In this document: positions 10,092 through 19,572 of the stretch, piece after piece
How the letters are laid out: each line of letters opens with the position of its first letter
Numbering within the stretch: position 1 is the first letter of the stretch
Origin: Rhizobium sp. EC-SD404
GTDB taxonomy: Bacteria > Pseudomonadota > Alphaproteobacteria > Rhizobiales > Rhizobiaceae
Direction: 5' to 3'
NCBI RefSeq assembly: GCF_902498825.1
Contig: NZ_LR701459.1
Location: forward strand, 1,904,414 to 1,968,413
Length of the DNA stretch: 64,000 bases
The notes under the pieces: model-generated
What the model was told of the DNA's origin: nothing
Databases searched by the model: none
Seen by the model: the letters and a program-made list of their open reading frames with translations, nothing else
Translations under genes and position numbers: made by a program

Positions 10092-11612
10092 ATGGTCGAA
10101 TCCGAAGCGCGTGGCCGTTTGCCCGGCATCCATCCGATATCCGTCATCGATATCGGATCGAACTCAGTGCGTCTGGTGGTTTATGAGGGATTGAGCCGTT
10201 CGCCGGCCGTCCTGTTCAACGAAAAGGTGCTTTGCGGCCTCGGGCGAGGCCTGGCCGAAACCGGACGCATGGACGAAGCCGGCGTGGAGCGGGCGATTCA
10301 CGCCTTGCGCCGCTTTCGCGCATTGTCCGATCAGGCCCGCGCCACGCGCATGCATGTTCTGGCGACTGCGGCCGCGCGTGAAGCCGAAAATGGCCCGGAA
10401 TTCGTCAAGCGTGCCGAGGCGACGCTGGGCACCGCCATTCGCATCCTGACAGGCGAAGAAGAAGCACTCTTTTCCGCTTACGGGATCATTTCCGGCTTTC
10501 ATGCACCAGACGGCATCGCCGGCGATCTGGGTGGCGGGTCGCTGGAACTCGTCGATATCCTCGGCGGCAAAATAAGCCGCGGCCTGACCTTGCCACTCGG
10601 TGGCTTGCGGCTTGCCGACACCGCCCATAGCGATCTGACGGAAGCAGCCGCGATTGCAAAGCAGCAGATAGCCAAGGCGGAAATGCTGACAGCCGGCCGC
10701 GACCGCACCTTCTATTGCGTGGGTGGCACGTGGCGAAACATCGCCCGTCTCCACATGGAGGCAACCGGATATCCTCTGCATATGATGCAGAATTACGAGA
10801 TCCCCTACGACGCGGCGATGGCGTTTTTGGACTCGATCATTTCCGGTAAGCTCGCCAAGGACGATGCGATGCGCGTGGTCTCGAAAAGCCGCCGGGCGCT
10901 TCTGCCCTACGGCGCCGTGACGCTGAAAGAGACCATCGCGCGCATGAAGCCGAAGACGGTCTGCTTCTCGGCACTGGGCGTACGGGAAGGTTATCTCTTC
11001 TCGCTGCTGAGCGAGGAAGAGCGGGCGCGAGACCCGTTGTTGACCGCTGCCCACGAACTGGCCGTCCTGCGCGCGCGCTCACCCGAACATGCCCGCGAGC
11101 TCGCCGACTGGACCGGCGAAATCTTCTCGGTGTTCGGTGTAGAAGAAACGCCGGAGGAAAGCCGTTACCGGCAGGCGGCGTGCCTCATGGCCGACATATC
11201 CTGGCGTGCCCATCCCGATTACCGCGGCCTGCAGGCACTGAATATCATCGCCCATGGCTCCTTCACCGGCATCACCCATGCCGGACGCGCCTACATAGCG
11301 CTCGCCAATTATTACCGCTTCGAGGGATTGAACGACGACGGAGCGACGAGTCCTCTGGCAGCGATCGCGACGCCCAGGTTGCTCGAATACGCCAAACTGC
11401 TGGGCGGCCTGCTGCGAGTCCTCTATCTTTTTTCCGCATCGATGCCCGGCGCGGTTCGACGGCTGTCAGTGGAGAAGGGGGACGGGGAGAACGCGCTCGT
11501 CTTCGTGGTGCCGGCAGACATGGCGCGTTTCGAAGGGGAACGGCTGGAAGGGCGCCTGCAACAGCTCGCCAAGCTCACCGGACGCGATCTAAGCTTCCGG
11601 TTCTGTCACTGA
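10092..11612 (+). CDS. ppx: Exopolyphosphatase, Ppx/GppA family
   Basis: About 506 residues of the ASKHA-fold Ppx/GppA phosphatases, which remove terminal phosphate from polyphosphate or hydrolyse pppGpp. The first nucleotide-binding loop is VIDIGSNSVRLVVYEG near residues 17-32, and the second glycine-rich motif is GDLGGGSLELVDI near 140-152. A C-terminal HD-like helical domain follows. The ATG at 10092 lies eight bases after the ppk1 stop, so co-transcription is likely. Polyphosphate is the more likely substrate because of the ppk1 neighbour, but GppA activity cannot be excluded. Confidence 0.92.
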   Translation: MVESEARGRLPGIHPISVIDIGSNSVRLVVYEGLSRSPAVLFNEKVLCGLGRGLAETGRMDEAGVERAIHALRRFRALSDQARATRMHVLATAAAREAENGPEFVKRAEATLGTAIRILTGEEEALFSAYGIISGFHAPDGIAGDLGGGSLELVDILGGKISRGLTLPLGGLRLADTAHSDLTEAAAIAKQQIAKAEMLTAGRDRTFYCVGGTWRNIARLHMEATGYPLHMMQNYEIPYDAAMAFLDSIISGKLAKDDAMRVVSKSRRALLPYGAVTLKETIARMKPKTVCFSALGVREGYLFSLLSEEERARDPLLTAAHELAVLRARSPEHARELADWTGEIFSVFGVEETPEESRYRQAACLMADISWRAHPDYRGLQALNIIAHGSFTGITHAGRAYIALANYYRFEGLNDDGATSPLAAIATPRLLEYAKLLGGLLRVLYLFSASMPGAVRRLSVEKGDGENALVFVVPADMARFEGERLEGRLQQLAKLTGRDLSFRFCH

Positions 11613-11634
11613 AGGCAGAAAAACGCAGGGTGAA

Positions 11635-11742
11635 TCAGTTCGTCTTGCGGTCGCTGAGGGCCGTCAAGAAAAAGACGATGATGCCACCGGCAAGAAACAT
11701 CGCCGGAACGCCGAATGCGATATACAGTTCAAGACCGGTCAC
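11635..11742 (-). CDS. Very small membrane protein (35 aa)
   Basis: A 35-residue protein that begins at GTG 11742 inside the stop codon of the preceding small gene (GTGA overlap, the classic translational-coupling arrangement). It has a short start MTGLELYIAFG, a hydrophobic helix PAMFLAGGIIVFFLTAL and a charged tail SDRKTN. It forms the third member of an rnd operon on the minus strand and ends 22 bases before the convergent ppx gene. I do not recognise a family. The coupling and the single clean transmembrane helix support it as real, despite its size and GTG start. Confidence 0.5.
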   Translation of the reverse strand: MTGLELYIAFGVPAMFLAGGIIVFFLTALSDRKTN

Positions 11743-11978
11743 GATCTCAGCCTTCCCAATACCTTACGTTCCATGAAATGTAGGACGGTGCTAAAGAGAA
11801 AACAAGCTGCGCCGGTGGCCGTCAGCCATCCGGGTGATGGCGTCGACACTGTTGCTGCGAAGTAGGAAATCGTCGGGGCGAAGCCGCCGACTGCCATCAG
11901 CGCGATTGCAACACCATTCAACCACGTCGCGGTCAGCTTCGTGCGCTCGTTATGGATGGTGGTCGCGAGATCGCTCAC
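11739..11978 (-). CDS. Small two-helix membrane protein (79 aa)
   Basis: 79 residues, starting at GTG 11978, 12 bases after the RNase D stop, with an AGAGG-type site upstream. Two hydrophobic segments are visible (about residues 20-42 and 50-66). The short charged N-terminus is MSDLATTIHNERTK and the C-terminus is MERKVLGRLRS. Overlap with the next tiny gene and close linkage to rnd argue for co-translation. The family is not recognised; it resembles the small conserved membrane proteins often annotated as hypothetical in rhizobia. No function can be assigned from the sequence. Confidence 0.65.
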   Translation of the reverse strand: MSDLATTIHNERTKLTATWLNGVAIALMAVGGFAPTISYFAATVSTPSPGWLTATGAACFLFSTVLHFMERKVLGRLRS

Positions 11979-11990
11979 GCCAATGCGCCT

Positions 11991-13145
11991 CTAGCCGATG
12001 TCGAGCGTATCCACGCGCTTCTCATTGAAACGCAGCGCCAGGCGCCCATCGATCAGAGCCAATGCCTTATCGCCGAACATTTCGCGCCGCCAGCCGTGCA
12101 GCGCCGGCACGTCCGCACCCTCGCCATTGGTCGCGATTTGCTCCAGATCGTCGGCATTCGCGATAATCTTGGGCGCGACGCCCTCGCGCTCCGTGATGAG
12201 CTTCAGGAGCACCTTGAGCAACTCGGTCGCTGCCCCTGCTCCTTCCGGAGAAGAGCGAGAGCGCTCCAGGCGTGGCATATCTTCCTTGGGGATCGCCAGC
12301 GCTTCGTTGACCGCTGCTATCACCGCCTGGCCCGCCTGCGATCGCTCCCAGCCGCGCTGGATGGTGCGCAGCCGCGACAATGCTTCGTTGTCCTTCGGCG
12401 CCTGCTGCGCGATCTCATAGATGGCGTCGTCCTTCAGGACCCGACCACGGGGCACGTCGCGGGCGCGCGCCTCGCGCTCGCGCCAAGCGGCGACGGTCTG
12501 AAGAATCGCGAGCTCGCGAGGCTTCTTTACCCGCATGCGCAGTCTCTTCCAGGCGTCGTCGGGATGGAGATCGTAGGTCTCGCGCGATTCGAGAACGTCC
12601 ATCTCTTCCTTGAGCCAATGGGTGCGGCCTTCGCGCTCCAGTTCGGTCTTGAGGTGTAGATAGACGTCGCGCAGATGGGTGACATCGGCCAGCGCATATT
12701 CAAGTTGCGTTTCCGAAAGCGGCCGGCGGCTCCAGTCTGTGAAGCGCGACGTCTTGTCGATGTGTCCGCCGGTGATGCGCGCCACCAACTGGTCGTAGGA
12801 AATCGAATCGCCGAACCCGCACACCATCGCCGCGATCTGTGTGTCGAAGATCGGATGGGGAATGAGATCGCCCAGATGGAAGATGATCTCGATATCCTGA
12901 CGCGCCGCGTGAAAGACCTTGGTGATCTTGGTATCGGCCATCAGCTTGAAGAACGGGCTGAGGTCTATGCCGGCCGCCAGCGGGTCGACGATCACGGCCA
13001 AGTCCGGCGATGCCATCTGGACCAGGCAGAGCTGCGGCCAGAATGTCGTCTCGCGAAGAAACTCCGTGTCGATCGTCACGAACTCGGAAGTGGAGAGCCT
13101 GTCGCAGGCAGCCGCAAGGGCGTCGGTCGATGTAATGATATCCAT
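11991..13145 (-). CDS. rnd: Ribonuclease D
   Basis: 384 residues, a 3'-to-5' exoribonuclease for tRNA and stable RNA maturation. The DEDDy exonuclease motifs are visible: IDTEFLRETTFW (Exo I, residues about 25-36), HAARQDIE (Exo II, about 80-87) and YALADVTHL (Exo III, about 152-160, with the catalytic Tyr and Asp). A C-terminal HRDC domain covers about residues 210-290. The start is ATG 13145, giving the conserved MDIIT N-terminus; upstream codons to 13193 are rejected. A promoter-like TTGCAA-N16-TATAGA sits so close that the message may be leaderless. Two small membrane-protein genes follow in the same direction. Confidence 0.93.
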   Translation of the reverse strand: MDIITSTDALAAACDRLSTSEFVTIDTEFLRETTFWPQLCLVQMASPDLAVIVDPLAAGIDLSPFFKLMADTKITKVFHAARQDIEIIFHLGDLIPHPIFDTQIAAMVCGFGDSISYDQLVARITGGHIDKTSRFTDWSRRPLSETQLEYALADVTHLRDVYLHLKTELEREGRTHWLKEEMDVLESRETYDLHPDDAWKRLRMRVKKPRELAILQTVAAWREREARARDVPRGRVLKDDAIYEIAQQAPKDNEALSRLRTIQRGWERSQAGQAVIAAVNEALAIPKEDMPRLERSRSSPEGAGAATELLKVLLKLITEREGVAPKIIANADDLEQIATNGEGADVPALHGWRREMFGDKALALIDGRLALRFNEKRVDTLDIG

Positions 13146-13151
13146 GAATGC

Positions 13152-13179
13152 TCTATATAAGAGGGGTGCGCTATTGCAA
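13152..13179 (-). promoter_or_regulatory. Candidate rnd promoter, possibly giving a leaderless mRNA
   Basis: On the minus strand TTGCAA (13179-13174), a 16-base spacer and TATAGA (13157-13152) resemble a sigma-70 promoter. The ATG of rnd is at 13145, six bases after the -10 box, which would place the transcription start at or next to the start codon. No Shine-Dalgarno sequence is possible in that case. Confidence 0.45.
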
Positions 13180-13218
13180 ACGGCTCGCCGCAACCCAAGT
13201 GCTTACCCGCGCCAATCC

Positions 13219-13247
13219 TTGACAAAGCGGCCTCGCCATGCGCTTGT
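13219..13247 (+). promoter_or_regulatory. Candidate aspS promoter
   Basis: A consensus -35 box TTGACA (13219-13224) is followed after 17 bases by GCTTGT (13242-13247), a weak -10. It points rightwards about 95 bases before aspS. The -35 match is exact; the -10 match is poor, so the call is tentative. Confidence 0.4.
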
Positions 13248-13340
13248 CCGGCGCGAATTTCAGGGGCGGCGGCCGCCATTCGGACGTGGCCGCACCAGCG
13301 CTCCCGAACCATGTTCAAGCAAGAATTCCGGGATCAATTG

Positions 13341-15128
13341 ATGCACCGTTATCGCAGCCATACCTGCGCCGCCCTCCGCAAGGCCAATGTGGACGAAACC
13401 GTCCGCCTCTCGGGCTGGGTCCACCGTGTGCGCGACCATGGCGGCGTGCTCTTTATCGATTTGCGCGACCATTATGGCATCACGCAAGTCGTCGCCGATC
13501 CTGATTCCCCTGCGTTCAAGGATGCCGAGAAGGTCCGCGGCGAATGGGTCATCCGCATCGACGGCAGGGTCAAGGCGCGCACGCAGGAAACCGTGAACGC
13601 CAAGATGCCGACAGGCGAGATCGAAATCTACGCGACCGAGATCGAAGTGCTGTCCGCGTCCAAGGAACTGCCGCTGCCGGTCTTCGGCGAACCCGAATAT
13701 CCGGAAGACGTTCGCCTGAAGTACCGGTTCATCGATCTGCGCCGCGAAACGCTGCACAAGAACATCATGACCCGCACGAGGGTCATCGCTGCGATGCGCC
13801 GCCGCATGAACGAAATCGGCTTCACCGAATTCCAGACGCCGATCCTGACTGCGTCCTCGCCGGAAGGCGCGCGTGACTTCCTCGTGCCGTCTCGTCTGCA
13901 CCAGGGCGAGTTCTATGCGCTGCCGCAGGCGCCCCAGATCTACAAGCAACTCCTGATGGTGTCGGGCTTCGACCGCTATTTCCAGATCGCGCCGTGCTTC
14001 CGCGACGAGGATCCGCGCGCCGATCGCTTCTATGGCGAATTCTACCAGCTCGACCTCGAAATGAGCTTCGTCGAGCAGGACGAGATCCTCGGCACGATGG
14101 AGCCGGTCCTGCGCGGCATCTTCGAGGAATTCGCGGAGGGCAAGCCGGTTACGCCGAGCTTCCGGCGTATTCCTTACGACGAGTCCATTCGGACCTATGG
14201 TTCGGACAAGCCGGACCTGCGCAACCCGATCGAGATGCAGGACGTGTCCGAGCATTTCCGCGGATCGGGCTTCAAGGTGTTCGCCAACATCCTCGCCGGA
14301 AGCGACAAGGCCGAAGTCTGGGCGATCCCCGCCAAGACCGGCGGCTCGCGCGCTTTCTGCGACCGCATGAATTCCTGGGCGCAGGGCGAAGGCCAGCCGG
14401 GCCTCGGCTACATCTTCTGGCGTGAGGAAGGCGGCAAGATCGAAGGCGCCGGCCCGATCGCCAAGAACATCGGCGAAGAGCGCACCGAAGCCATTCGCCA
14501 GCAGCTCGGCCTCGAGCCCGGCGATGCCTGCTTCTTCGCTGCCGGTGATCCGAAGAAGTTCTACAAGTTTGCGGGCGCTGCCCGCGATCGCGCCGGTGAG
14601 GAACTCAACCTCATCGATCGTGAGCGCTTCGAGCTTTGCTGGATCGTCGACTTCCCCTTCTACGAGTGGAACGAGGACGAGAAGAAGATCGACTTCGCCC
14701 ACAATCCGTTCTCCATGCCGCAAGGCGGCATGGAAGCGCTGGAAGGCTCCGACCCGCTCGGCATCAAGGCCTATCAGTACGATTTGGTCTGCAACGGGTT
14801 CGAGATCGTCTCGGGCGGCCTGCGCAACCATAAGCCTGACCTGATGGTCAAGGCGTTCGAAATGGTCGGTCTGTCGCAGAGCGATGTCGAGGAGCGGTTT
14901 GGCGGGCTTTACCGGGCGTTCCAGTACGGCGCTCCGCCGCATGGCGGCATGGCAGCCGGCGTCGACCGTATCGTCATGCTCGTCTGCGGTGCGCGCAACC
15001 TGCGCGAAATCGCGCTGTTCCCGATGAACCAGCAGGCGCAGGACCTTCTGATGGGCGCTCCGGCGCCCGCCGAGAACAAGCAACTCGTCGATCTCGGACT
15101 GCGCGTGATCCCGAAGAAGGACGACTGA
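13341..15128 (+). CDS. aspS: Aspartyl-tRNA synthetase
   Basis: 595 residues, bacterial-type class II synthetase. Order: N-terminal OB-fold anticodon-binding domain ([20 protein letters not shown], about residues 22-41), catalytic core with motif 2 around [18 protein letters not shown], the bacterial GAD insertion, and motif 3 [13 protein letters not shown] near the C-terminus. The start [14 protein letters not shown] is the conserved N-terminus of alphaproteobacterial AspRS; the upstream MFKQEF extension is less likely. Its stop is five bases before the pyroglutamyl peptidase gene. Whether it also charges tRNA-Asn cannot be read from this window. Confidence 0.96.
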   Translation: MHRYRSHTCAALRKANVDETVRLSGWVHRVRDHGGVLFIDLRDHYGITQVVADPDSPAFKDAEKVRGEWVIRIDGRVKARTQETVNAKMPTGEIEIYATEIEVLSASKELPLPVFGEPEYPEDVRLKYRFIDLRRETLHKNIMTRTRVIAAMRRRMNEIGFTEFQTPILTASSPEGARDFLVPSRLHQGEFYALPQAPQIYKQLLMVSGFDRYFQIAPCFRDEDPRADRFYGEFYQLDLEMSFVEQDEILGTMEPVLRGIFEEFAEGKPVTPSFRRIPYDESIRTYGSDKPDLRNPIEMQDVSEHFRGSGFKVFANILAGSDKAEVWAIPAKTGGSRAFCDRMNSWAQGEGQPGLGYIFWREEGGKIEGAGPIAKNIGEERTEAIRQQLGLEPGDACFFAAGDPKKFYKFAGAARDRAGEELNLIDRERFELCWIVDFPFYEWNEDEKKIDFAHNPFSMPQGGMEALEGSDPLGIKAYQYDLVCNGFEIVSGGLRNHKPDLMVKAFEMVGLSQSDVEERFGGLYRAFQYGAPPHGGMAAGVDRIVMLVCGARNLREIALFPMNQQAQDLLMGAPAPAENKQLVDLGLRVIPKKDD

Positions 15129-15133
15129 TCCCG

Positions 15134-15805
15134 ATGGCGGGCGAGGGCGCAACACCGTTGCCCCGCGTGCTCGTCACGGGCTTTTCCGTCTTTCCCGGCG
15201 CCCCGGTCAATCCGACCGAGGCGCTGGTCAACCTCTTGGCCGGAGATCCGCCCGCCGAGGGCATTGAAGCCTTCAGAGCGGAAATCCTGTCGGTGGAATA
15301 TGCGGGTCTCGGCGACAGACTGTCCGCGATCGGCCGGGCGTTTCGGCCCGACATCGTCGTTCAGTTCGGCCTTGCCCGGCGCGCGATCGGCTTTCGGCTG
15401 GAGAGAGTCGCCCGCAACAGCCTGAAACACGCGCGACCGGACAATCAAGGCCGCCTGCCGGCAGGCGAGCGCATTTGCGATGGGCCGGAAAGCTGGCCTT
15501 CGACCCTGCCCCTGGACGCCATTGGCGACGATCTTCACGCCACAGGCCTGCCGGTCGAATGGTCCGACGATGCCGGAGGCTATCTCTGCAACATGGCTTT
15601 CGCGCTCGCCCGGTCGGGAACCTGCGACGGGTTGCAGGCAGACATGATCGGCTTCATCCACGTGCCGCCGCTGCCGGAAGACGCGCTCGACGGCGAAACG
15701 CCGCTGAGCGCCGCCGATCTCGAACGGGGCGCACGCGTGATCATCTCGCGCTGCGTGACTATCTGGTCGGAACGGGTGCGTTCAGATCGAAATTCGATAC
15801 GCTGA
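15134..15805 (+). CDS. Pyroglutamyl-peptidase I family (peptidase C15)
   Basis: 223 residues. Members cleave N-terminal pyroglutamate from peptides in the cytoplasm. The start MAGEG... precedes the family beta-strand VLVTGFSVFPGAPVNPTE. The catalytic triad is present: Glu in FRLERVARN (about residue 90), Cys in GGYLCNMAF (about 155) and His in GFIHVPPLP (about 176). The glycine-rich motif is degenerate (FGLARRAIG rather than the usual Gly-Arg form), so substrate preference may differ. It follows aspS by five bases. The last 47 bases overlap the convergent gene on the other strand, and the C-terminal tail is slightly longer than usual. Confidence 0.82.
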   Translation: MAGEGATPLPRVLVTGFSVFPGAPVNPTEALVNLLAGDPPAEGIEAFRAEILSVEYAGLGDRLSAIGRAFRPDIVVQFGLARRAIGFRLERVARNSLKHARPDNQGRLPAGERICDGPESWPSTLPLDAIGDDLHATGLPVEWSDDAGGYLCNMAFALARSGTCDGLQADMIGFIHVPPLPEDALDGETPLSAADLERGARVIISRCVTIWSERVRSDRNSIR

Positions 15806-16940
15806 GATTGAGCAGATCGGGAAGGGCCTGCGGGAACATCATCGCGGCGGCTGCGATCTGCATGACGGGCACGGGCTGGTCTGGAGCTGCCTTGATCTCG
15901 AACGTGTCCGGCTCGATCAGGAAGGCGTTCGCGACCTCGAGAATTTCGGCTTGCAGACGTGGATGGCCGAGCCGTGCCACAGCAAGGGGCAGCATCATGC
16001 GCGAGACGCTGGTCATTTCCGCTGCGTTCAAGCCCTGTGTGCTTCCGGTGTAGGCGAGAATGCGGCCTGTGAGGCCCGTATCGAGAAAGCGGATCGATCC
16101 GTTGGAGAGCACCGCGGACCCCATCGCTTCCGCAAGCGCTGCACGCGCCTGCGCCTCGCTCTTGACGGTCTCTCCGCCTCGCATCATTGCCCAGGGGGCG
16201 GTGTCGAGTGCCTCCATCTCGAAGCTGAAGGTCAGGATGCCCATCTCGTCCAGCATCAGGCTGAGATCGGGAACGGCGAGCGCGCCGGTCGTCTCGTTCC
16301 AGTTGCTCGTGAGGTGCATGGAGCCCGTGAGCATATCGTAGCCCATGGCCTTGATGGCGGAGACGGCCGACGGGTGGCCCGCCATCTCCGCGGGGATCTC
16401 GATCCCGCTCGCCTCTACCGAGGTCTCGATCGCGCCGCCGCCCGATGGGGTAACCTCAAGTGACGTCGACACGGCTGAAAAGACGGTCACGCCATCCATG
16501 ACGAGGTTCACCGGTCCGGTCATCGCCTGGTCGTAGGAAGTTTGCCGGCCGGCATCTGCGAACAGGTCGACACCGCTCACCATGATGTCCTCGATGGTGA
16601 CCCGACCGCCGGTCTGGCTGACTTCGAGCGTCGGTATGAGGATCTGAGCCACATTGAAATCGCCCGCGGCGCTGCGCGAGACGCCGTCGAAGATCACCGT
16701 GTCGATGGGTACCGGCTGGCCACCCTCGGGCGTCACCAGCACTTCGGAAAAGGTCAGTCTCTTGCCGTCGAGATCCACGCGTTCGTAGCTGAACGTGCCA
16801 TCCTCGATCGCCACGGAATCGAGCATGCGGTCGAGCAGGGCGTCGGCCACGCCATCTTGGGCGAGAGCACCGTCGGAAAGAACCACGCAGCCGCAGGCGA
16901 CCATGATTGCAAGCGAAGTCACGGGCATTTTCGAGGCCAT
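15759..16940 (-). CDS. Secreted protein of unknown family (393 aa)
   Basis: 393 residues with a signal peptide (hydrophobic stretch from about residue 8, likely cleavage after GALAQ near 28). The mature part looks rich in beta structure, with alternating hydrophobic/polar segments such as GGRVTIEDIMVSGVDLFAD and GNGSIRFLD-like stretches, and no transmembrane helix. That pattern resembles periplasmic or surface-exposed beta-repeat proteins, but I do not recognise a family. It is encoded alone, divergent from parC and convergent with the peptidase gene, which it overlaps by 47 bases at its 3' end. Function unknown; secretion is well supported. Confidence 0.72.
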   Translation of the reverse strand: MASKMPVTSLAIMVACGCVVLSDGALAQDGVADALLDRMLDSVAIEDGTFSYERVDLDGKRLTFSEVLVTPEGGQPVPIDTVIFDGVSRSAAGDFNVAQILIPTLEVSQTGGRVTIEDIMVSGVDLFADAGRQTSYDQAMTGPVNLVMDGVTVFSAVSTSLEVTPSGGGAIETSVEASGIEIPAEMAGHPSAVSAIKAMGYDMLTGSMHLTSNWNETTGALAVPDLSLMLDEMGILTFSFEMEALDTAPWAMMRGGETVKSEAQARAALAEAMGSAVLSNGSIRFLDTGLTGRILAYTGSTQGLNAAEMTSVSRMMLPLAVARLGHPRLQAEILEVANAFLIEPDTFEIKAAPDQPVPVMQIAAAAMMFPQALPDLLNLSVSNFDLNAPVPTR

Positions 16941-17118
16941 GCGTATGTTTCTCTTGCTGCCGCCATGCGGGAGATTCGTGTTCTGTCCATCATGGTCGGA
17001 TTATTGTCCTGATGAAGGCAGGGGTCCAGAAGACATGCGTGTGGACAAGTCCAGCGGCGCAAGCCTCGGGAAGGCTCCGCCTCTTTACGCTCGACACCCC
17101 AGGGGATAAGCCCGACGC

Positions 17119-19368
17119 ATGGGTAAGGACCTTGGACCGCCGCGATCCCCGGACGAGATCGAACCGATCGATCTGAAGAAGGCGCTCGAAGAGCGCTACC
17201 TCGCCTATGCGCTCTCCACGATCATGCATCGGGCATTGCCGGACGTTCGCGACGGGCTGAAGCCCGTTCACCGCCGCATCATCTATGCCATGAGCGAGAT
17301 GGGTCTGCGCTCGGCTGGCTCCTTCCGCAAATGCGCGAAGATCGTCGGCGAGGTGATGGGTAACTTCCATCCCCATGGCGACCAGTCGATCTACGATGCG
17401 CTGGTGCGCCTCGCGCAGGATTTCGCCGTCCGCTACCCGCTCGTCAACGGCCAGGGCAATTTCGGCAATATCGACGGCGATAACGCCGCAGCCATGCGCT
17501 ACACCGAATCGAAGATGACGGCCGCCGCCGAGCTCATCCTCGAAGGCATCGACGAGGATGCCGTCGATTTTCGCACCACCTATGACGAGGAAAACAGCGA
17601 GCCGACCGTTCTGCCCGGCGCGTTCCCGAACCTGCTCGCCAATGGCTCAACCGGCATTGCCGTGGGCATGGCGACCTCGATCCCGCCGCACAACGCCGCC
17701 GAGCTTTGCGACGCCGCACTCCATCTGATCGATCATCCCGATGCGTCGGTCGAGGACTTGATGGAGTTCATTCCGGGACCCGACTTGCCGACCGGAGGCG
17801 TCATGGTGGAAAGCCGGGGCTCGATCCTCGAATCCTACCGCACCGGCCGCGGCGGCTTCCGCGTGCGGGCGCGCTGGGAGACCGAGGATACCGGCCGTGG
17901 CGGCTATCAGATCGTCGTCACGGAAATCCCGTACATGGTGCAGAAGGCACGGCTGATCGAAAAGATCGCCGAGCTTTTGAACGCCCGCAAATTGCCGCTG
18001 CTCGACGACGTGCGCGACGAATCCGCCGAAGATGTCCGCCTGGTCCTGATCCCCAAGAGCCGCACGGTCGATCCGCAGCTTCTGATGGAATCGCTCTTCC
18101 GCGTCACCGACCTGGAAAGCCGCATCCCGCTCAACATGAACGTTCTGAGCATGGGGCGCGTGCCCAAGGTCATGGCGCTAAACGAAGTGCTGTGGGAGTG
18201 GCTGGAGCACCGCAAGGATGTGCTGCAGCGGCGCTCGCGCCATCGCCTTGCTGCGATCGAGCGCCGGCTGGAGATCCTCGGCGGCTTGCTGATCGCCTAT
18301 CTCAATCTCGACGAGGTGATCCGCATCATCCGCGAGGAGGACGAGCCGAAAGAGGTGCTGATCGCGACCTTCACGCTCACCGATCTTCAGGCCGAATCCA
18401 TCCTCAACATGCGCCTCCGGCATTTGCGGCGCCTGGAAGAGATGGAAATCAGGCGCGAGTTCGATGAGCTCACCGAAGAGAAGACCAAGATCGAAGGCCT
18501 GCTCTCGTCCGACGTCAAGCAGTGGCAGGCGGTGTCCTGGCAGGTGAAGGAGGTCAAGAAGACCTTCGGCAAGGACACCAAGCTCGGCCGCCGCCGCACG
18601 CAGTTCGCCGATGCGCCCGAGACCGATCTGGAAGCCATTCAGCAGGCGATGATCGAGAAGGAGCCGATCACGGTCGTCATCTCCGAGAAGGGATGGATTC
18701 GCGCGCTCAAGGGCCACATGTCCGATCTCTCGAGCCTCACGTTCAAGGATGGCGACAAGCTGAAGACGGCTTTTCCGGCCCAGACGACCGACAAGATCAT
18801 CCTCGTCACCACCGGCGGCAAGGCATTCACGCTGGGCGCCGACAAATTGCCGGGCGGACGCGGGCACGGCGAACCGCTGCGCATCATGGTCGAGATGGAG
18901 AACGACCAGGATATCGTCACGGCCTTCGTCTACGATCCCGCCTGCAAGATGATCATCGTCTCGGGCGAAGGAAACGGCTTCATCGTCGCCGAAAGCGAGC
19001 TGGTTGCGAATACCCGCAAGGGCAAGCAGGTGATGATCGTCAAGCTGCCGGACGAGACGCGGATGGTCGTTCCGGTTTCGGGCGACAGCGTTGCGGTGAT
19101 CGGCGAAAACCGGAAGCTGCTCGTCTTCCCACTGACCCAGATTCCTGAGATGAGCCGCGGCAAGGGCGTGCGGCTCCAGCGCTACAAGGATGGCGGCATC
19201 GCCGATCTCAAGTGCTTTGACATGGCCAAGGGACTGACTTGGGCTGATTCAGCGGGCCGATCCTTCGCCCGCAACCGCGACGAACTGACGGAATGGCTCG
19301 GTGATCGCGCCCAAGCCGGCCGCATCGCGCCGAAGGGCTTTCCGCGCAGCGGCAAATTCACGGGCTGA
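17119..19368 (+). CDS. parC: DNA topoisomerase IV subunit A
   Basis: 749 residues. With ParE it decatenates daughter chromosomes. The breakage-reunion domain carries the catalytic tyrosine in AAMRYTESK (Tyr128). The quinolone-determining segment reads [10 protein letters not shown] (84-93), with Gln89 at the position equivalent to Ser80 of E. coli ParC and Asp93 at the Glu84 position. The C-terminal beta-pinwheel domain follows from about residue 500. Length and the absence of a GyrA-box favour ParC over GyrA. ATG 17119 is consistent with alphaproteobacterial orthologs starting MGK. The gene is transcribed alone, with a hairpin shortly downstream. Confidence 0.93.
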   Translation: MGKDLGPPRSPDEIEPIDLKKALEERYLAYALSTIMHRALPDVRDGLKPVHRRIIYAMSEMGLRSAGSFRKCAKIVGEVMGNFHPHGDQSIYDALVRLAQDFAVRYPLVNGQGNFGNIDGDNAAAMRYTESKMTAAAELILEGIDEDAVDFRTTYDEENSEPTVLPGAFPNLLANGSTGIAVGMATSIPPHNAAELCDAALHLIDHPDASVEDLMEFIPGPDLPTGGVMVESRGSILESYRTGRGGFRVRARWETEDTGRGGYQIVVTEIPYMVQKARLIEKIAELLNARKLPLLDDVRDESAEDVRLVLIPKSRTVDPQLLMESLFRVTDLESRIPLNMNVLSMGRVPKVMALNEVLWEWLEHRKDVLQRRSRHRLAAIERRLEILGGLLIAYLNLDEVIRIIREEDEPKEVLIATFTLTDLQAESILNMRLRHLRRLEEMEIRREFDELTEEKTKIEGLLSSDVKQWQAVSWQVKEVKKTFGKDTKLGRRRTQFADAPETDLEAIQQAMIEKEPITVVISEKGWIRALKGHMSDLSSLTFKDGDKLKTAFPAQTTDKIILVTTGGKAFTLGADKLPGGRGHGEPLRIMVEMENDQDIVTAFVYDPACKMIIVSGEGNGFIVAESELVANTRKGKQVMIVKLPDETRMVVPVSGDSVAVIGENRKLLVFPLTQIPEMSRGKGVRLQRYKDGGIADLKCFDMAKGLTWADSAGRSFARNRDELTEWLGDRAQAGRIAPKGFPRSGKFTG

Positions 19369-19445
19369 TCCCAATCAGACTGGATACGTCGATCTCGCAG
19401 ACCAGCGCGGAACCTTTATATCGTCACATCATTTATTAGCGGCCT

Positions 19446-19485
19446 GTAGAGAAAGCAGAGATCCGGAGGTACCCGGATTCTCTAC
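19446..19485 (+). terminator. Hairpin downstream of parC
   Basis: GTAGAGAA (19446-19453) can pair with TTCTCTAC (19478-19485), with an inner TCCGG/CCGGA pair. It lies about 80 bases after the parC stop. There is no U-run after it, so it may be a processing or Rho-linked end rather than a strong intrinsic terminator. Confidence 0.35.
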
Positions 19486-19526
19486 TTGACCCCACCGGGC
19501 TTACGTCGCCTTCACAAATAGCCCCT

Positions 19527-19546
19527 GAGCGCTTTCAGAAGCGCTC
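19527..19546 (+). other. Hairpin in the leader of the MFS gene
   Basis: A perfect eight-pair inverted repeat, GAGCGCTT and AAGCGCTC, around a TCAG loop. It stands about 26 bases before the transporter start and just upstream of its GAGG ribosome-binding site. No U-run follows. It may affect translation or mRNA stability, but nothing more can be said. Confidence 0.3.
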
Positions 19547-19572
19547 GATCTCGCAAAACCGAGGATGTCTCG

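Noticed and set aside
13260..15155. 631-codon minus-strand frame opposite aspS
   Set aside because: Antisense shadow of the highly conserved aspartyl-tRNA synthetase; no independent features.
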